This document shows, piece by piece, positions 12,715-21,765 of a DNA stretch of 25,128 nt. The notes below the pieces were generated by a model. That model saw only the letters and a list, made by a program, of their open reading frames with translations. It did not search any database and was not told the origin of the DNA. The translations under genes and the position numbers were made by a program. The stretch is from Haplomitrium mnioides (lineage: Eukaryota; Marchantiophyta; Haplomitriopsida; Calobryales). The DNA lies in the NCBI GenBank assembly GCA_049999725.1, contig JBNGIS010019745.1, forward strand, positions 1 through 25,128. Direction: 5' to 3'. The first letter of the stretch is position 1. Every line of letters starts with the position of its first letter.

Positions 12715-12865
12715 TGAGTCTTGGATCCCATGCAGACATTGGTTCCCTCTTTGATCCTTTGCGCGCAACTTGTTTACACGTTGTTCCTATGTACGCATTG
12801 GATTCGCTCCTGGACCCTATGCACTCATAGGGTTCAATCTCTGATCCTATCTCCGCATATGGTTC
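12715..12865. repeat. Palindrome cluster C (N-terminal exon of transposase-like gene)
   Basis: About five units of roughly 27-30 bp lie in the 5' coding part of the transposase-like gene. The best is 12814-12833, with 8-bp arms ACCCTATG/CATAGGGT around CACT. On the minus strand the frame is open through the array and reads a short peptide repeat of the form E-P-Y-x-x-I-G-S (SEPYAEIGS, IEPYECIGS, ESNAYIG). The same DNA palindrome found in introns is therefore also translated here. Confidence 0.8.
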
Positions 12866-13080
12866 ACTTTCTTTGTCTTATTGGGTAGAGCTATCTAATT
12901 CAACAAAAACCATTTTTTCCTCAAAATACTCGCCATCACACTTAACACTTTGGGTATTCCTTTGTTGACCTCCAGAACTACAGTTTGAACCAATCTCTAG
13001 CTCGTAGCCAAAATAACATCTTTCTACGAACATGAATCTTGAAATTCTAACCTCTTCTTGCCCTTAAAAACTCTAGCCAT

Positions 13081-13546
13081 CGATAAATATTAATAAAAAA
13101 TTAACTATTTTAAAAAACTATATTAACAAATATTCTCAACTTCTAACCGCTTAGCCAAAATATGTGTTTTTGAAAAATTTTCTACAAAATGACAAAATTG
13201 TGAAATTTTTGTGAAGAAAATGAAAAAAAATTTGAAAAGATGAAAAAGAGCAATGCTTTATATACTAACTTTTTTTTTTGCACCATGCAAACCTATGTGT
13301 CAAGAGCTCCACAAGTCATTTTTTTGCGAGAAATTGCATTTTCTTAAATTTTGGTATAAAAAAAGCAACAATAGAAAGTTTTTTTTTCCATTGTTGCGAG
13401 TTCACTTTCTAGTATTTTTTTTCTTTGTTGTCTTCGTCATTTTTGCGATTTCATGCTATTTTGCCATTTTCAAGCGTTTTCTTTTTATGAGCTTTTGTTC
13501 GCTATATTTTTGCCCTTAAGTTTTATTAGTTTTCACTTTTGAGAAG
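13081..13546. promoter_or_regulatory. Divergent intergenic spacer (likely bidirectional promoter)
   Basis: This is the 466-bp gap between the start codons of the two head-to-head genes. It is strongly AT-rich, with T- and A-runs and several TATA-like stretches (for example tatactaac near 13259 and tttatat near 13257). No specific regulatory site can be proven. The 88-codon plus-strand open stretch at 13253-13519 is T-run sequence rich in Phe and is unlikely to be a gene. Shared promoter use is inferred from the layout. Confidence 0.5.
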
Positions 13547-13905
13547 ATGGCATCACAAGTTAATCCTCCCAAACCAGCTCAACCAAAGCCTTGTAGTTAT
13601 TTGGATGTTCTAAAGGTTCTAGAGCCATAAAAACTAGACTTTGAATGGCTAGTTTGTTGAGGAACTATAAAGACATTGATCATCACCTTTATCTTTTTAC
13701 GGGTGAAGGTGAAAAATTCAACATGGGTCTTATGGTCCAAATAACCATAAATCGGGAGGGGTAGAAAGCCCACATCAAGTTGCTTGTGTAGTCAGAGGAT
13801 AGCATTACCCTCTTCAAGGCCTCAAGGAAAAGATTCTACTTAAGCAAGATGAAATCGAGGGACCCATTTACAAAAGACTTGCAGATTGTCTTCAACGACG
13901 GCAAG

Positions 13906-14126
13906 GTAAGATCACAAAAATATTTTTTGTATGTTTGACTTTTGCATTGACTCAGGAGTTCCTATGGGCAAGGACTCTCAAGTCCATACGCACATGGACT
14001 TCTGAGGCCCTTTGCGCTTGGACTACATTGCAGTTCATTGCTAAGTTCAAAGCTTGAAATTCTTGGAGTCTTTTACTAAGCTATTGAAAATTTTCAAGTC
14101 TTTGACATTGCTTTTTTTTTCTCTAG
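13906..14126 (+). other. Intron 1 of the ParB-methyltransferase gene, with palindrome cluster D
   Basis: GTAAGA donor at 13906 and pyrimidine-rich acceptor ending ctctag at 14126; removing it joins two protein segments in phase 0. Inside, 13981-14000 is a palindrome with 7-bp arms AGTCCAT/ATGGACT, followed by a weaker unit (ccctttgcgcttggact). The unit resembles that of cluster E more than those on the transposase side. Confidence 0.8.
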
Positions 14127-14639
14127 TTCTATGTATTCTTGTCCAATTTTACCAACTCATACCCGAACAAGAAGCGGGTAGAGAGGGACTTCATCAAGTT
14201 TGCAATATCAATTAGACTTTTGAAAGTCAAAACAGGAATTCACATTCGACAACTTGTGCCGGATCTGAGTGCATCTACTATGACCCTTGAAGCAATAGGT
14301 GGAACATTTTCTTCAAAAAAGAGAAAAAAAGTGGAGCAAGTGGAGGCTCCAAAAAAGAAAAGCCAGACTTTACCAAAGAAAAAGCCAATGCCTCCACAAC
14401 CTTCTTAAAAGAAGTCGATACTCTCTCCATCTCCCGTCAATTCATCTTTTGCTGCCCTCTCATCTTCAACTAGAAGCAGCTCTTATAAGGAAAAAGAGGC
14501 GGAGCCAGTACAAGCTCCAACGTCCAAAGCAAAAAGGCAATCTCACAAGGGGATTTGGATATTCCAAGAGCAAGAGCAAGTGGATCCTTAGACAGTGTCT
14601 GAAGAAGACAAAAATAAAACTCAAGAGCCTACAATCCTA

Positions 14640-15060
14640 TTGTGCAGAATCTGCGAAAAAACTATTACAATTCGGTTGGAGAATTTAAACCTTCCAAAAC
14701 TTGGAATGGACAACTAGGGGCCATTCTAGATTAGGAGGTTGAATGAAAAATTTGTTGAGGTTCTAGTGCAAAGAATGCTCACTAATAAATATGCGCAAAG
14801 TTTCTTTATTGTTGTGGTGGACTTGAAGTGCGAGTTGAAGGATAAGTCAAAGTTTGATATGAGGAACCATAACAAGTACAAGCACGAGATTGCAAGAGGC
14901 AATCACAGTGCTACCGCAAGGCAGCTTTGAATCACAAAATATGGAGCAAAGAATCCAATGTTGTTGCTCTACAACTGTTATGTGTGCGTAGGCTTGACAC
15001 CAATAGAAGCACATATTTTTGCAACGGATGACAACTACAACCAACGATACAGGTTGGAAA
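14640..15060 (+). other. ParB-like domain segment of the fusion gene
   Basis: In the frame of exon 2 this reads IRRLNEKFVEVLVQRMLTN, then FFIVVVDLKCELKD, a hydrophilic stretch, and ARGNHSATARQL, then NPMLLLYNCYV. The pattern R.L...+V..L...M, a beta strand, then GNHR.TAL-like sequence is that of ParB/sulfiredoxin-type domains, in which the GNHR/GERR loop binds nucleotide. Here the Arg of GNHR reads Ser. In bacteria and phages, ParB-like domains fused or adjacent to DNA methyltransferases are common. The call rests on motif recognition, not alignment. Confidence 0.6.
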
Positions 15061-15659
15061 TGACATCAAGTCAGAAGGTTGAATATTAGCATCAAAAATA
15101 CATCGAGAGTGGGATGGTGTCATTCCAAAAACTCAAAAGAGGGTTAGTGCTTGAGACTTTGGAGATAAAGCCAAAGTAGACTCTTGAGAAGACTGTCAGT
15201 TCTTAAGACTATTGGTTCTAGCTTGTTTTAAGAAGTGGAGAGCTCTAAGAGTTGCAATGGAGCATTTTTTCAATGTGGGAGAAGACCTTGGTGAAGGACC
15301 ACAAGCCAAAGGACAAAGGTTCTTTGAGAATGGAGGACATGAAGTGAACACCTTGGAGGTCCCTTCATGATCTTCCAAATGAAATAAAAATCTCGGTTTT
15401 GAAATGTGTTGAACCTGGAGAGCTTTTGATCGAAGAGATGTCTCGCGAATCGGATAGACACAAGGTTTTGGCAGTGATGGTGAAGTCTTTTTGCTTGGAA
15501 TTGTATTGCATAACATGGGAAGAGGCAAAGATGGAGTATACAATCCACACCAAAGAGTAAAAAATGTCATCATTTTATTCAAGTTTTGAGAAATTATTGT
15601 TGAGTGTTTTTTCTTTTCAACTCTGATTTTAAATTTGTTTTCAGTTTGTTTCAGAAGGT

Positions 15660-16010
15660 CATGGATGCAGGAACTCTAGAGTCCCATGGCATAGGGACTC
15701 TAGAGTATATGCACATATAGACTCACGAGAGTCCATGTGTGTATGGAATCTCAAGAGTCTAAACACGCATGGAACTTGAGAAGTCCAAAAGCGCATGGAA
15801 TCTCAAAAGTCTAAGTGGGCACAGACTCTTAAGAGTCCATTCATGCATGGATGCTCATGAGTCCATACGTGCATGCACTCTTGAGTCCAAGCTCGCATCT
15901 AGCTGAGAGTATTTTTGCACAAGGACTCTTGATAGTCCATACACACATAGACTCTTGAGTTCAATCACGCAAGGACTCTTGAGTCCATGCACGCATGGAA
16001 ACTTAATCTC
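15660..16010 (+). repeat. Palindrome cluster E (intron 2 of the ParB-methyltransferase gene)
   Basis: About ten degenerate tandem units of roughly 30-36 bp, of the form gagTCCATGCACGCATGGActctt. The clearest is 15984-15999 (7-bp arms TCCATGC/GCATGGA around AC). The stem centre varies between units (gtgtgt, cacgca, acacac, ctcgca). The array fills the inferred intron between exons 2 and 3 (about 15557-16078, acceptor ttttatag). Confidence 0.9.
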
Positions 16011-16314
16011 TCCTTGCCAAATACTAAAATTTTTTGTTTTTCATTTTAGTCTAACTTGTTTCTTCGTGCTTTTTATAGGGCGACAAAATGTTCAAACAGC
16101 AGTTGGCCAAAAAATTGATAGCCGTTGCTAAAGAGCAAAAGAACTTGGGGGTCAAAGAAGCTCCTCTAATGAAGATCAAGCCCCAACTCTTGTCTCCTAC
16201 CCCCATACTTTTCTGCTCCACTGCCAAAAAGCAAGAGAATGGAAGGCAAGACAATTAAATAAAGTTTTTTCCCTTCCAACCGAAGGAGGGCTTGAAGAGC
16301 AAGACAAGGACTTA

Positions 16315-17130
16315 ATGTCTTATGTTGACAGACTCAATAAGACATTTAATCAAGTCCACAATGAGTCTAATGCTCGACAATTGAAGGGTTTAGTGAAGCC
16401 AAGATGTTTCACTTTGGCTATTGTTGGAACTCCTTACGGTTATAACCTTAAGGAATGCAAGCATGATGATTTGGAACCCTCCACGAAAGATGAAACTTTT
16501 AATATGGTTTCTTCTTTTACAATTATTACAACTTTCAAGTTTTGGGCTTTTGTTATTCTCCACTCTTTGCAACAATTTGGCATTGCTGAGGATGTTTTAC
16601 TAGAGGTTTGCTATGCCATCGACCATGACATCTAGTAAGTTATAATTTTATTTTTTTCATCTAATAGTTTATCTATTTTATTTTTCCTATACTTTTTTCC
16701 TTTGTCTAATGTGTTTGTTTTTGTTACTATATAGACAAAAGTAATATTCATCATTTGGGTGGTTCTAGAGTTACTCACGCCTATGAGTACTAGATTGTGG
16801 GCTACAGGACAAAAGAAGGCAAGTGGAGCATGAAGCTCTTCAACTTGCAACCTGATGATGCCATTGGTCATCCTCGCCAAATTATACGTAGTGTGTTCAG
16901 CTCCTCGGCTATGTCGGCAAAGCTTAAACATCCAAAGGATGTTTTGGTGAATGTTTACCAAAAGCCTCAAGCTTTGTACAATTTTTTCATTGACCATTTA
17001 TCAACAGAGCAAGATTGGATCTTAGATCTTTGCTCTGGGTTTGACACAAGCCTTGTTTGTGCTTTAAAGTTGATGCAAAATTGCATCGCTGGGGAATATG
17101 ATAGACTTCAATATATCTATATTCCTCAAA
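16315..17130 (+). other. Beta-class N6_N4 methyltransferase core of the fusion gene
   Basis: Exon 3 reads FTLAIVGTPYGYNLKE near 16410-16455, corresponding to motif IV (consensus DPPYG). The Asp is Gly and the first Pro is Thr here. The following helix-strand segment (FAFVILH-like, KFWAFVILHSLQQFG) fits the strand after motif IV. After a 100-bp intron (16635-16734, GTAAGT...TATATAG), exon 4 reads KPQALYNFFIDHL (motif X-like) and then WILDLCSGFDTSLVCALKL and NCIAGEYD near 17013-17100. This matches motif I (DPFAGSGTT..AA..LGR..IG.E), with the second Gly replaced by Asp. The IV, X, I order defines the beta class. Both catalytic motifs are altered, consistent with loss of activity. Confidence 0.75.
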
Positions 17131-17387
17131 GAGTTTTGACAATGGCTTTTTTGCCATCTGATGTGACCGGATTGCAGATAGTATATGCATATCACAAGGA
17201 GCCTGTTCCTCCTAGTATTGTAGGTGCCTTTGCTGATTCTGCTGTGATTTCTAAGATTAGGACTAGGACTGGAACTAGAGAGTCTCGACAAAACTCTCTA
17301 GCGGCTGCAGATGCTGAAGCTTCTCAAGCAATTGATTTAGATGAGACTATTCCTCCTGAAGAGGATAGGGCTTTAGCATCAAACTAA

Positions 17388-18040
17388 TATAATTTTTGTA
17401 TATAATAAAGTGTTTTCTTCACAAAATATTATTTCATTCATTTTCATTCTTGTTGCATTCAAAATCCAATTTAAGAAGTATTTTCCTCACGATTCAATTT
17501 CTTGCTCAAAATATTTTTTGAACAAAACTTACTGGTTTTCATAAAAATTAGCAATGAAGTCTACGTTGGCATGGAAGCTCCCTTTCTTCTTCTTTTTTCA
17601 ATTTTTGTTCAAGTTTTTTTCAATCATAAGTTTTTGCAGTCCCTTGTTAGAAGGGCTTCACTAGTCCTTGCATCCAAGTACTCAACAATTCGTGCTCATT
17701 TGAGCTTCAGTTGTCCATGTGCGCATGGGCTTTTGTTGTTCAAGCTCACGTGGGCTTCAGTTGTCCAAGTGCGTATAGACCTTATCAAACAAAGCGTGCC
17801 TAGACTTTAAGTTGTCTTTACACACTGGCTTCAGTTGTCTATGTGCGCATGGGCTTTAGTAGTCTTTTCACAATTTTGCTTCAACAATCCTCTTGCGCCT
17901 ACACTTTAGGGTTCTAGCTCAAAGTTTGTTCACGTGAGAGATTCAACACTCCACGCATGTCTGAGCTTCAGTATTCTAAGTGCAAAGAAGCTTTAACAGT
18001 CTCTATGTGCAAAAGCTTTAAGACTACAGTTCAAAGTTCT
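17388..18040. repeat. 3' flank of the methyltransferase gene, with palindrome cluster F (about 17640-18035)
   Basis: After the TAA at 17385-17387 comes AT-rich sequence, then about nine degenerate units of roughly 33 bp of the form gcttcagttGTCCATGTGCGCATGGGC. The clearest are near 17713 and 17838. The core is related to those of clusters A-E, but the linker (gcttcagttg) is specific to this cluster. Together with cluster A it places palindromes near both outer sides of the two-gene block. Confidence 0.85.
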
Positions 18041-21000
18041 TGGGCATTTAAGCATCTTTTTTTATTGAATATGTTTTTGATAAAATTTGAATATTTTGAT
18101 CAATTTTTGAAATTAATGATATCATTGTTAGTTTTGAAAATATTTAACAACAAATGTCATGTACATTTCATATATATTCTGTTTGGTGATGCTCATACTT
18201 TTTAAAGAATAAATTATGAAAGCAATTCTGATTAAACTCTCATAAGAAGATTTGTTTTTAATATACTGTGAATTTGAAATAAGCAATTTTGATATATAAA
18301 ATTGCATTTTTTTGCAAACGAATATTACTAGCATCAAATTCATGATTTTGGATGCTAAAATTTTGAATTTGGTTTTTGCAAACGCTAAATGAAACAGGAA
18401 CCTAGTAGCTGTTCTTGGTTCAAAGTAGCGGTTGTTGATTATGAAACATGCATACGAAAAAACAAACAAGATTACGAACAAAGATATTTGCACTAATTAG
18501 ATTATTTCTTTAGGAGCTTGCATTCAAAATGGAGCTCAAACCTTTGAAGTAGACATCTAATAGCATATATCCTCTAGAAAATTATGTACATGAGGTCACT
18601 TATATGCACAAAAATCATGAAAATATTTACAATAATAACCTTCTTTGCTCTACATAATTGACACCATAGCACACTTTTGTAAATTTTATATTTTTTCACC
18701 AGCACTTCCACTGACCATGACGACTGAGAATTAATTCATGAATTTAATGCGTCTTTCTTCACTTAATCGATATCCGCATGTTGCTATAGTTGAGAGAATG
18801 CCAGCTTGTTGCCTTCAAATTTCCATGAACATACTTTGGTATACAACCAAAATCTTGATCATCATTTCAAGAGAGCGCCATAATGAGAGCGAACAAGAGA
18901 GAGAGAGTGAGACACCCATATTAATTAGATAAAAATAGGACTATTCTTGATGATGCTATTCGATTGATTTTTGAGAGATTCCTAGAGCCATTAGTCTTCC
19001 TCACTAAGTATCTTTCTTCATCAAATTTTCACCTTCTTGTGAGTGTCAAGTACTTCTATTGCTACAGTTTAGGGGCCAAAGTTGGGTGCGCTTTGATTTA
19101 CTCTGATCTGGTCTTGCTTTGACTCCAAATCTGAATTTTGTGCTATGTTGGGGAAAGGAGGAGGGATGCCTTGCATAACACCTAACACGTGTTTGGATGA
19201 AGAAATAAATACCTCAATAGAAATTGCCTACACAATAGAATTTTGGTCTTCCTAGGAGCCTTCAAACAAAGTCACATTTCAGCAAGGCTGGCTTGATCCA
19301 TATTTCTTCTAGAGATTATATTTGGCCAGGTCCTACAAATAGAACACAACAAATAAAACTCACACCCACAACATATGCAGCCTTTCTTCTCTCTTACCAG
19401 TAAATTTCTGTAGACTTCTTTAGAATAGGACTTTTCCCCATAGATCTACTGCAACCAATATGTTTGACGATGGTCTTTAGCTCCCAGCACTTTGCATTCT
19501 CATAAGCATAAAACCACAATCTGTTGTAGAACAAAATAGAACTGCTATATGGCTATTCTTCATATATTCACTTCAATCAACATGCTTGCTTTCTGATTTT
19601 CCTTTCATAACCCAATGCATGATGCTTTAGAACATAGCATTGTCTTTGCTTCTTGCTTGCCACCAACCTACATTAACCTTCAACTTCAAACATGTCCATA
19701 AGTGCTTATAACCCCAACCATCATCTATAACCAAACCTGAATATCTTCCTTTCATATTTTGCCCTTGACTGCACATAAATCTGAAGATATCTAGGAAGGT
19801 TTCTATATGCTATACTTGATTGTAGTACTTCCTCTAAAACAGATTTGTATGAATTCAATTGATACTCACTCCACTCCATATTAGAGTATCTCTTTTAATT
19901 CTTTTGCCCAACTATATGAATTGCTCAAATGAGATGACCTACCTCTCAAACGATCCATTTTTTTATATAGAAGGAGAGGGATTGCCTCTTCAAGAATCCA
20001 AATGTTGTCTAAATAGAAGTCATGTATAGAACATGGTAGAAAGCAAACGATGAAGAAAGTTTCCCAGTGATCAACAGTCGCTGACTAGCACTAATGGAGA
20101 ACACAAGAGAAAATAGGTCGCAAATATCCAGTGGCTGCTTTTTTGGTATTAAAATTTGACATGCAATCTTGGATGGCTCAACGCAACCCTGACAATCCAT
20201 TGCATCTTTGAGTTGATCTCGCCCATGCTCAACCCAAAACATAGCAATATGGTAATTGATGGTTCTGCTCATTTAGAATTCAAGCTTTAGAACTATTCGA
20301 ACCATGGATAGAGCTAGATGGAAAGAAAATCTTATCACCTTAGATTGAACATCAAACATGAGACTTTTCGCCCTTTGAAAGAGGCATCGCCGAATTTCAG
20401 CTACTTCAACAACAATTTTAAGGAGAGAACAAATGATACCCATCGCTTTCTTTTTTTTGCCCAACTCACTCTAGTCATAAAAATTCATCCACCTCTTCAA
20501 TCTTCTTCATGAGTCAAATTCCAATGCTGGTTAAGATGAATCCTTCACCAAAAAGCTTATCTCCAAATTAGGGAATCTGAATTTTTCTTTCTATAGCCGC
20601 ATTAACCTTCACCATCTTTCTTTGTGGCAATTCAATCTTAATGCCTATCTCCTTGGTGGAAGATTGAATAATCCTCAACAATTAAGCCTATAATAAGCAT
20701 TAGACAACCTTATCCTATGGCATTGAATCTGTTATGTCAATCACAACTATTAGTTGCTAAAGAAACAATAAAACTTCATTATAGAGTCTTCAGCTATCCC
20801 TATCCATCATTAAACTTTACATATGCAGTATGGAGTGTTTACTGAACCATCTTTTCTTTGAGGTAACATGCATTCTTGTCTTCCTTTTCTGATAGACATC
20901 CACTCTAGACTAATTCTTGGGGCATTAACTTCACCCACTGTCATGTCTTATCCTTTGTTCCGCGTGTTGTTCCTCAACATCCGCTGGACTTCTTTTTCTT

Positions 21001-21043
21001 TTCTTAAATATTGACATATAAACAATTGCAAATAGACTCACAG
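18041..21043. other. Unassigned AT-rich stretch
   Basis: I recognise no protein domain, RNA gene or repeat family here. Open stretches are short; adjacent minus-strand ones at 20464-20273 and 20272-20009 do not resemble any protein I know. A short GA-rich run lies at 18896-18912, and a small inverted repeat (tagcatc/gatgcta) near 18330-18356. The right end of the two-gene element probably falls in the first few hundred bases, but no terminus is visible. Confidence 0.5.
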
Positions 21044-21393
21044 AAGCCTTGACCATACTCACTATATAGAAGAATTGTTTATTCATTTCTTTTGAATATC
21101 TCGGTATTCGACTGGCCTTATGATCTGACTTGAGTTGCACTCTTCTATCTTTAAATCATAAACATTAAATTCTACTCTAAACATGATTCCTAACATATTA
21201 GAGTCAAACATTGAAGAAATCCTAATATTTTATTATTGTTGTCAAAGCTATTGCCAAGCTGATAATGAGTCAATTTAGTTCCAACTAAGCTACTAATAAG
21301 TCAATGTAGATATCATAGAGATTTATAATCACTATTTCCATGCTCTTTAAGTTGTACCCTCCTTGCCAATCTTTTGTCGTAACACATCTTAAG
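21044..21393. repeat. Diverged direct repeat, copy 2 (pairs with 107-425)
   Basis: Aligns with 107-425 on the same strand, with an extra segment near 21240-21275. The match ends (gtcgtaacacatcttaag) exactly where the copia LTR begins at 21394. In copy 1 the homologous position continues into the gypsy integrase C-terminus. Copy 2 is therefore probably the 3' end of a second minus-strand gypsy copy, whose coding part, if present, would lie to the right of the copia insertion and outside this window. Confidence 0.8.
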
Positions 21394-21747
21394 TGTTAGA
21401 TTGGGTCTACTTACCAAAAAACAAAATGAAGAAGAGAAAACAAGTAAACGTTGACACTTTTGATGTTTTGGTTATTAGAATGTTTTTTTACAACTTTGAG
21501 TTAAATGCATCTACATATCTAAAATCTTGACCACAAAATTTATTAAAGTATCTTTGCTTAAGAAAAAGAAGAATGGAGAGATAGAAGAGTATTGAAGTGT
21601 AGAGAAGTGAGAAGGAGATTTAGAGGCACACATTGGCACTCTTCCTATTTGTAAATTTGCATCCATTTGTGCCTTCTAAATATACACAACATTTTCTCTA
21701 TATCCCCTATATGTGACTATTGTGATTTTTAGCGCAGTGTTTTAACA
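21394..21747 (+). repeat. 5' LTR of the copia element
   Basis: Begins TGTTA and ends TAACA, giving a perfect 5-bp terminal inverted repeat with the canonical TG...CA. Length is 354 bp, normal for copia. A TATA-like ctaaatata lies near 21676, in the region expected for the LTR promoter. The left end abuts the break in the older repeat. The target-site duplication would be TTAAG (21389-21393), but the other side is outside the window. Confidence 0.85.
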
Positions 21748-21759
21748 AGGTATCAAAGC
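21748..21759 (+). other. Primer-binding site (initiator-Met tRNA type)
   Basis: Reads aggtatcaaagc directly after the LTR. The usual copia site is TGGTATCAGAGC, complementary to the 3' end of initiator methionine tRNA; two positions differ. It fixes the LTR end and the element's plus orientation. Confidence 0.88.
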
Positions 21760-21765
21760 AGGTTC

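Larger units (their letters stand above)
9230..13080 (-). pseudogene. Transposase-like gene, DUF7869-type family (degenerate, with intron)
   Basis: Starts at ATG 13080 (MARVFKGKKRLEF), with an early frame change. Order on the minus strand: a variable acidic/serine N-terminus containing palindrome cluster C; a Cys-rich segment CCRNNCL (near 11920); FIKWKVYDYYTTYL and NVKIPKRNRFAVCKT (near 11670-11540); an intron of about 675 bp (donor gtaaca at 11486, acceptor about 10812) holding cluster B; IDRIDQKKTTIPHW (near 10590), where relatives read DGMDQ; YLQMDNMTLENK (near 10380); GHMHDQINQMFSIFS (near 10260), where relatives read GHTH..ID..FS; then a C-terminal module (RPFWIAKVL then VRVQWF, near 9640-9580) and the stop at 9230. 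These motifs match a widespread transposase-like family that I recall as DUF7869; the label is from memory. The Asp/Asn/His motifs suggest an RNase-H-like fold, which is inference. Several stops and frame shifts make it a pseudogene. Confidence 0.75.
13547..17387 (+). pseudogene. ParB-like domain plus beta-class DNA methyltransferase fusion gene (degenerate, about four exons)
   Basis: Exon 1 starts at ATG 13547 and ends at 13905 before gtaaga. Exon 2 starts at 14127 after ctctag, in phase (FNDGK joined to FYVFL), and one frame runs to about 15556. Exon 3 runs from about 16079 to 16634, and exon 4 from 16735 to the stop at 17387. Exon 2 has a Lys-rich low-complexity segment, then a ParB-like part. 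Exons 3-4 have methyltransferase motif IV first and motif I last, the order of beta-class N6-adenine or N4-cytosine enzymes. The gene would modify amino groups of DNA bases. About 17 in-frame stops and one frameshift (exon 1) make it dead, though exon 4 has 196 open codons. Its divergent neighbour is the transposase-like gene. The exact ends of exons 2 and 3 do not join in phase, probably through decay. Confidence 0.75.
8400..18040. mobile_element. Putative large DNA transposon with divergent transposase-like and ParB-methyltransferase genes
   Basis: Bounds are approximate, set by the outermost palindrome clusters. The block holds a minus-strand transposase-like gene (13080 to 9230) and a plus-strand ParB-like/DNA-methyltransferase gene (13547 to 17387) sharing a 466-bp spacer. 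Palindrome clusters are found near both outer ends, in introns of both genes, and in one exon. A two-gene divergent cassette with subterminal repeats is a common plan for eukaryotic DNA transposons. No terminal inverted repeats or target-site duplication were found by eye. Both genes carry stops, so this copy cannot be autonomous. That the two genes form one element is inference from layout and shared repeats. Confidence 0.55.

Noticed and set aside
13253-13519. 88-codon plus-strand open stretch between the divergent genes
   Set aside because: Encoded by T-runs (Phe-rich), it overlaps the likely bidirectional promoter, and no homologue is recognised.
15660-16010. Regularly spaced palindromic repeats that look a little like a CRISPR array
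   Set aside because: Units are contiguous and degenerate, without constant repeats or unique equal-length spacers, no cas genes are present, and the context is a plant-type intron.
8000-18500. Terminal inverted repeats of the putative transposon
   Set aside because: Comparing the left edge (about 7950-8450) with the reverse complement of the right edge (about 18050-18500) by eye gave no convincing match.
20009-20464. Two adjacent minus-strand open stretches (87 and 63 codons) as a host gene remnant
   Set aside because: No motif or family recognised and no splice signals that clearly join them; left as unassigned.
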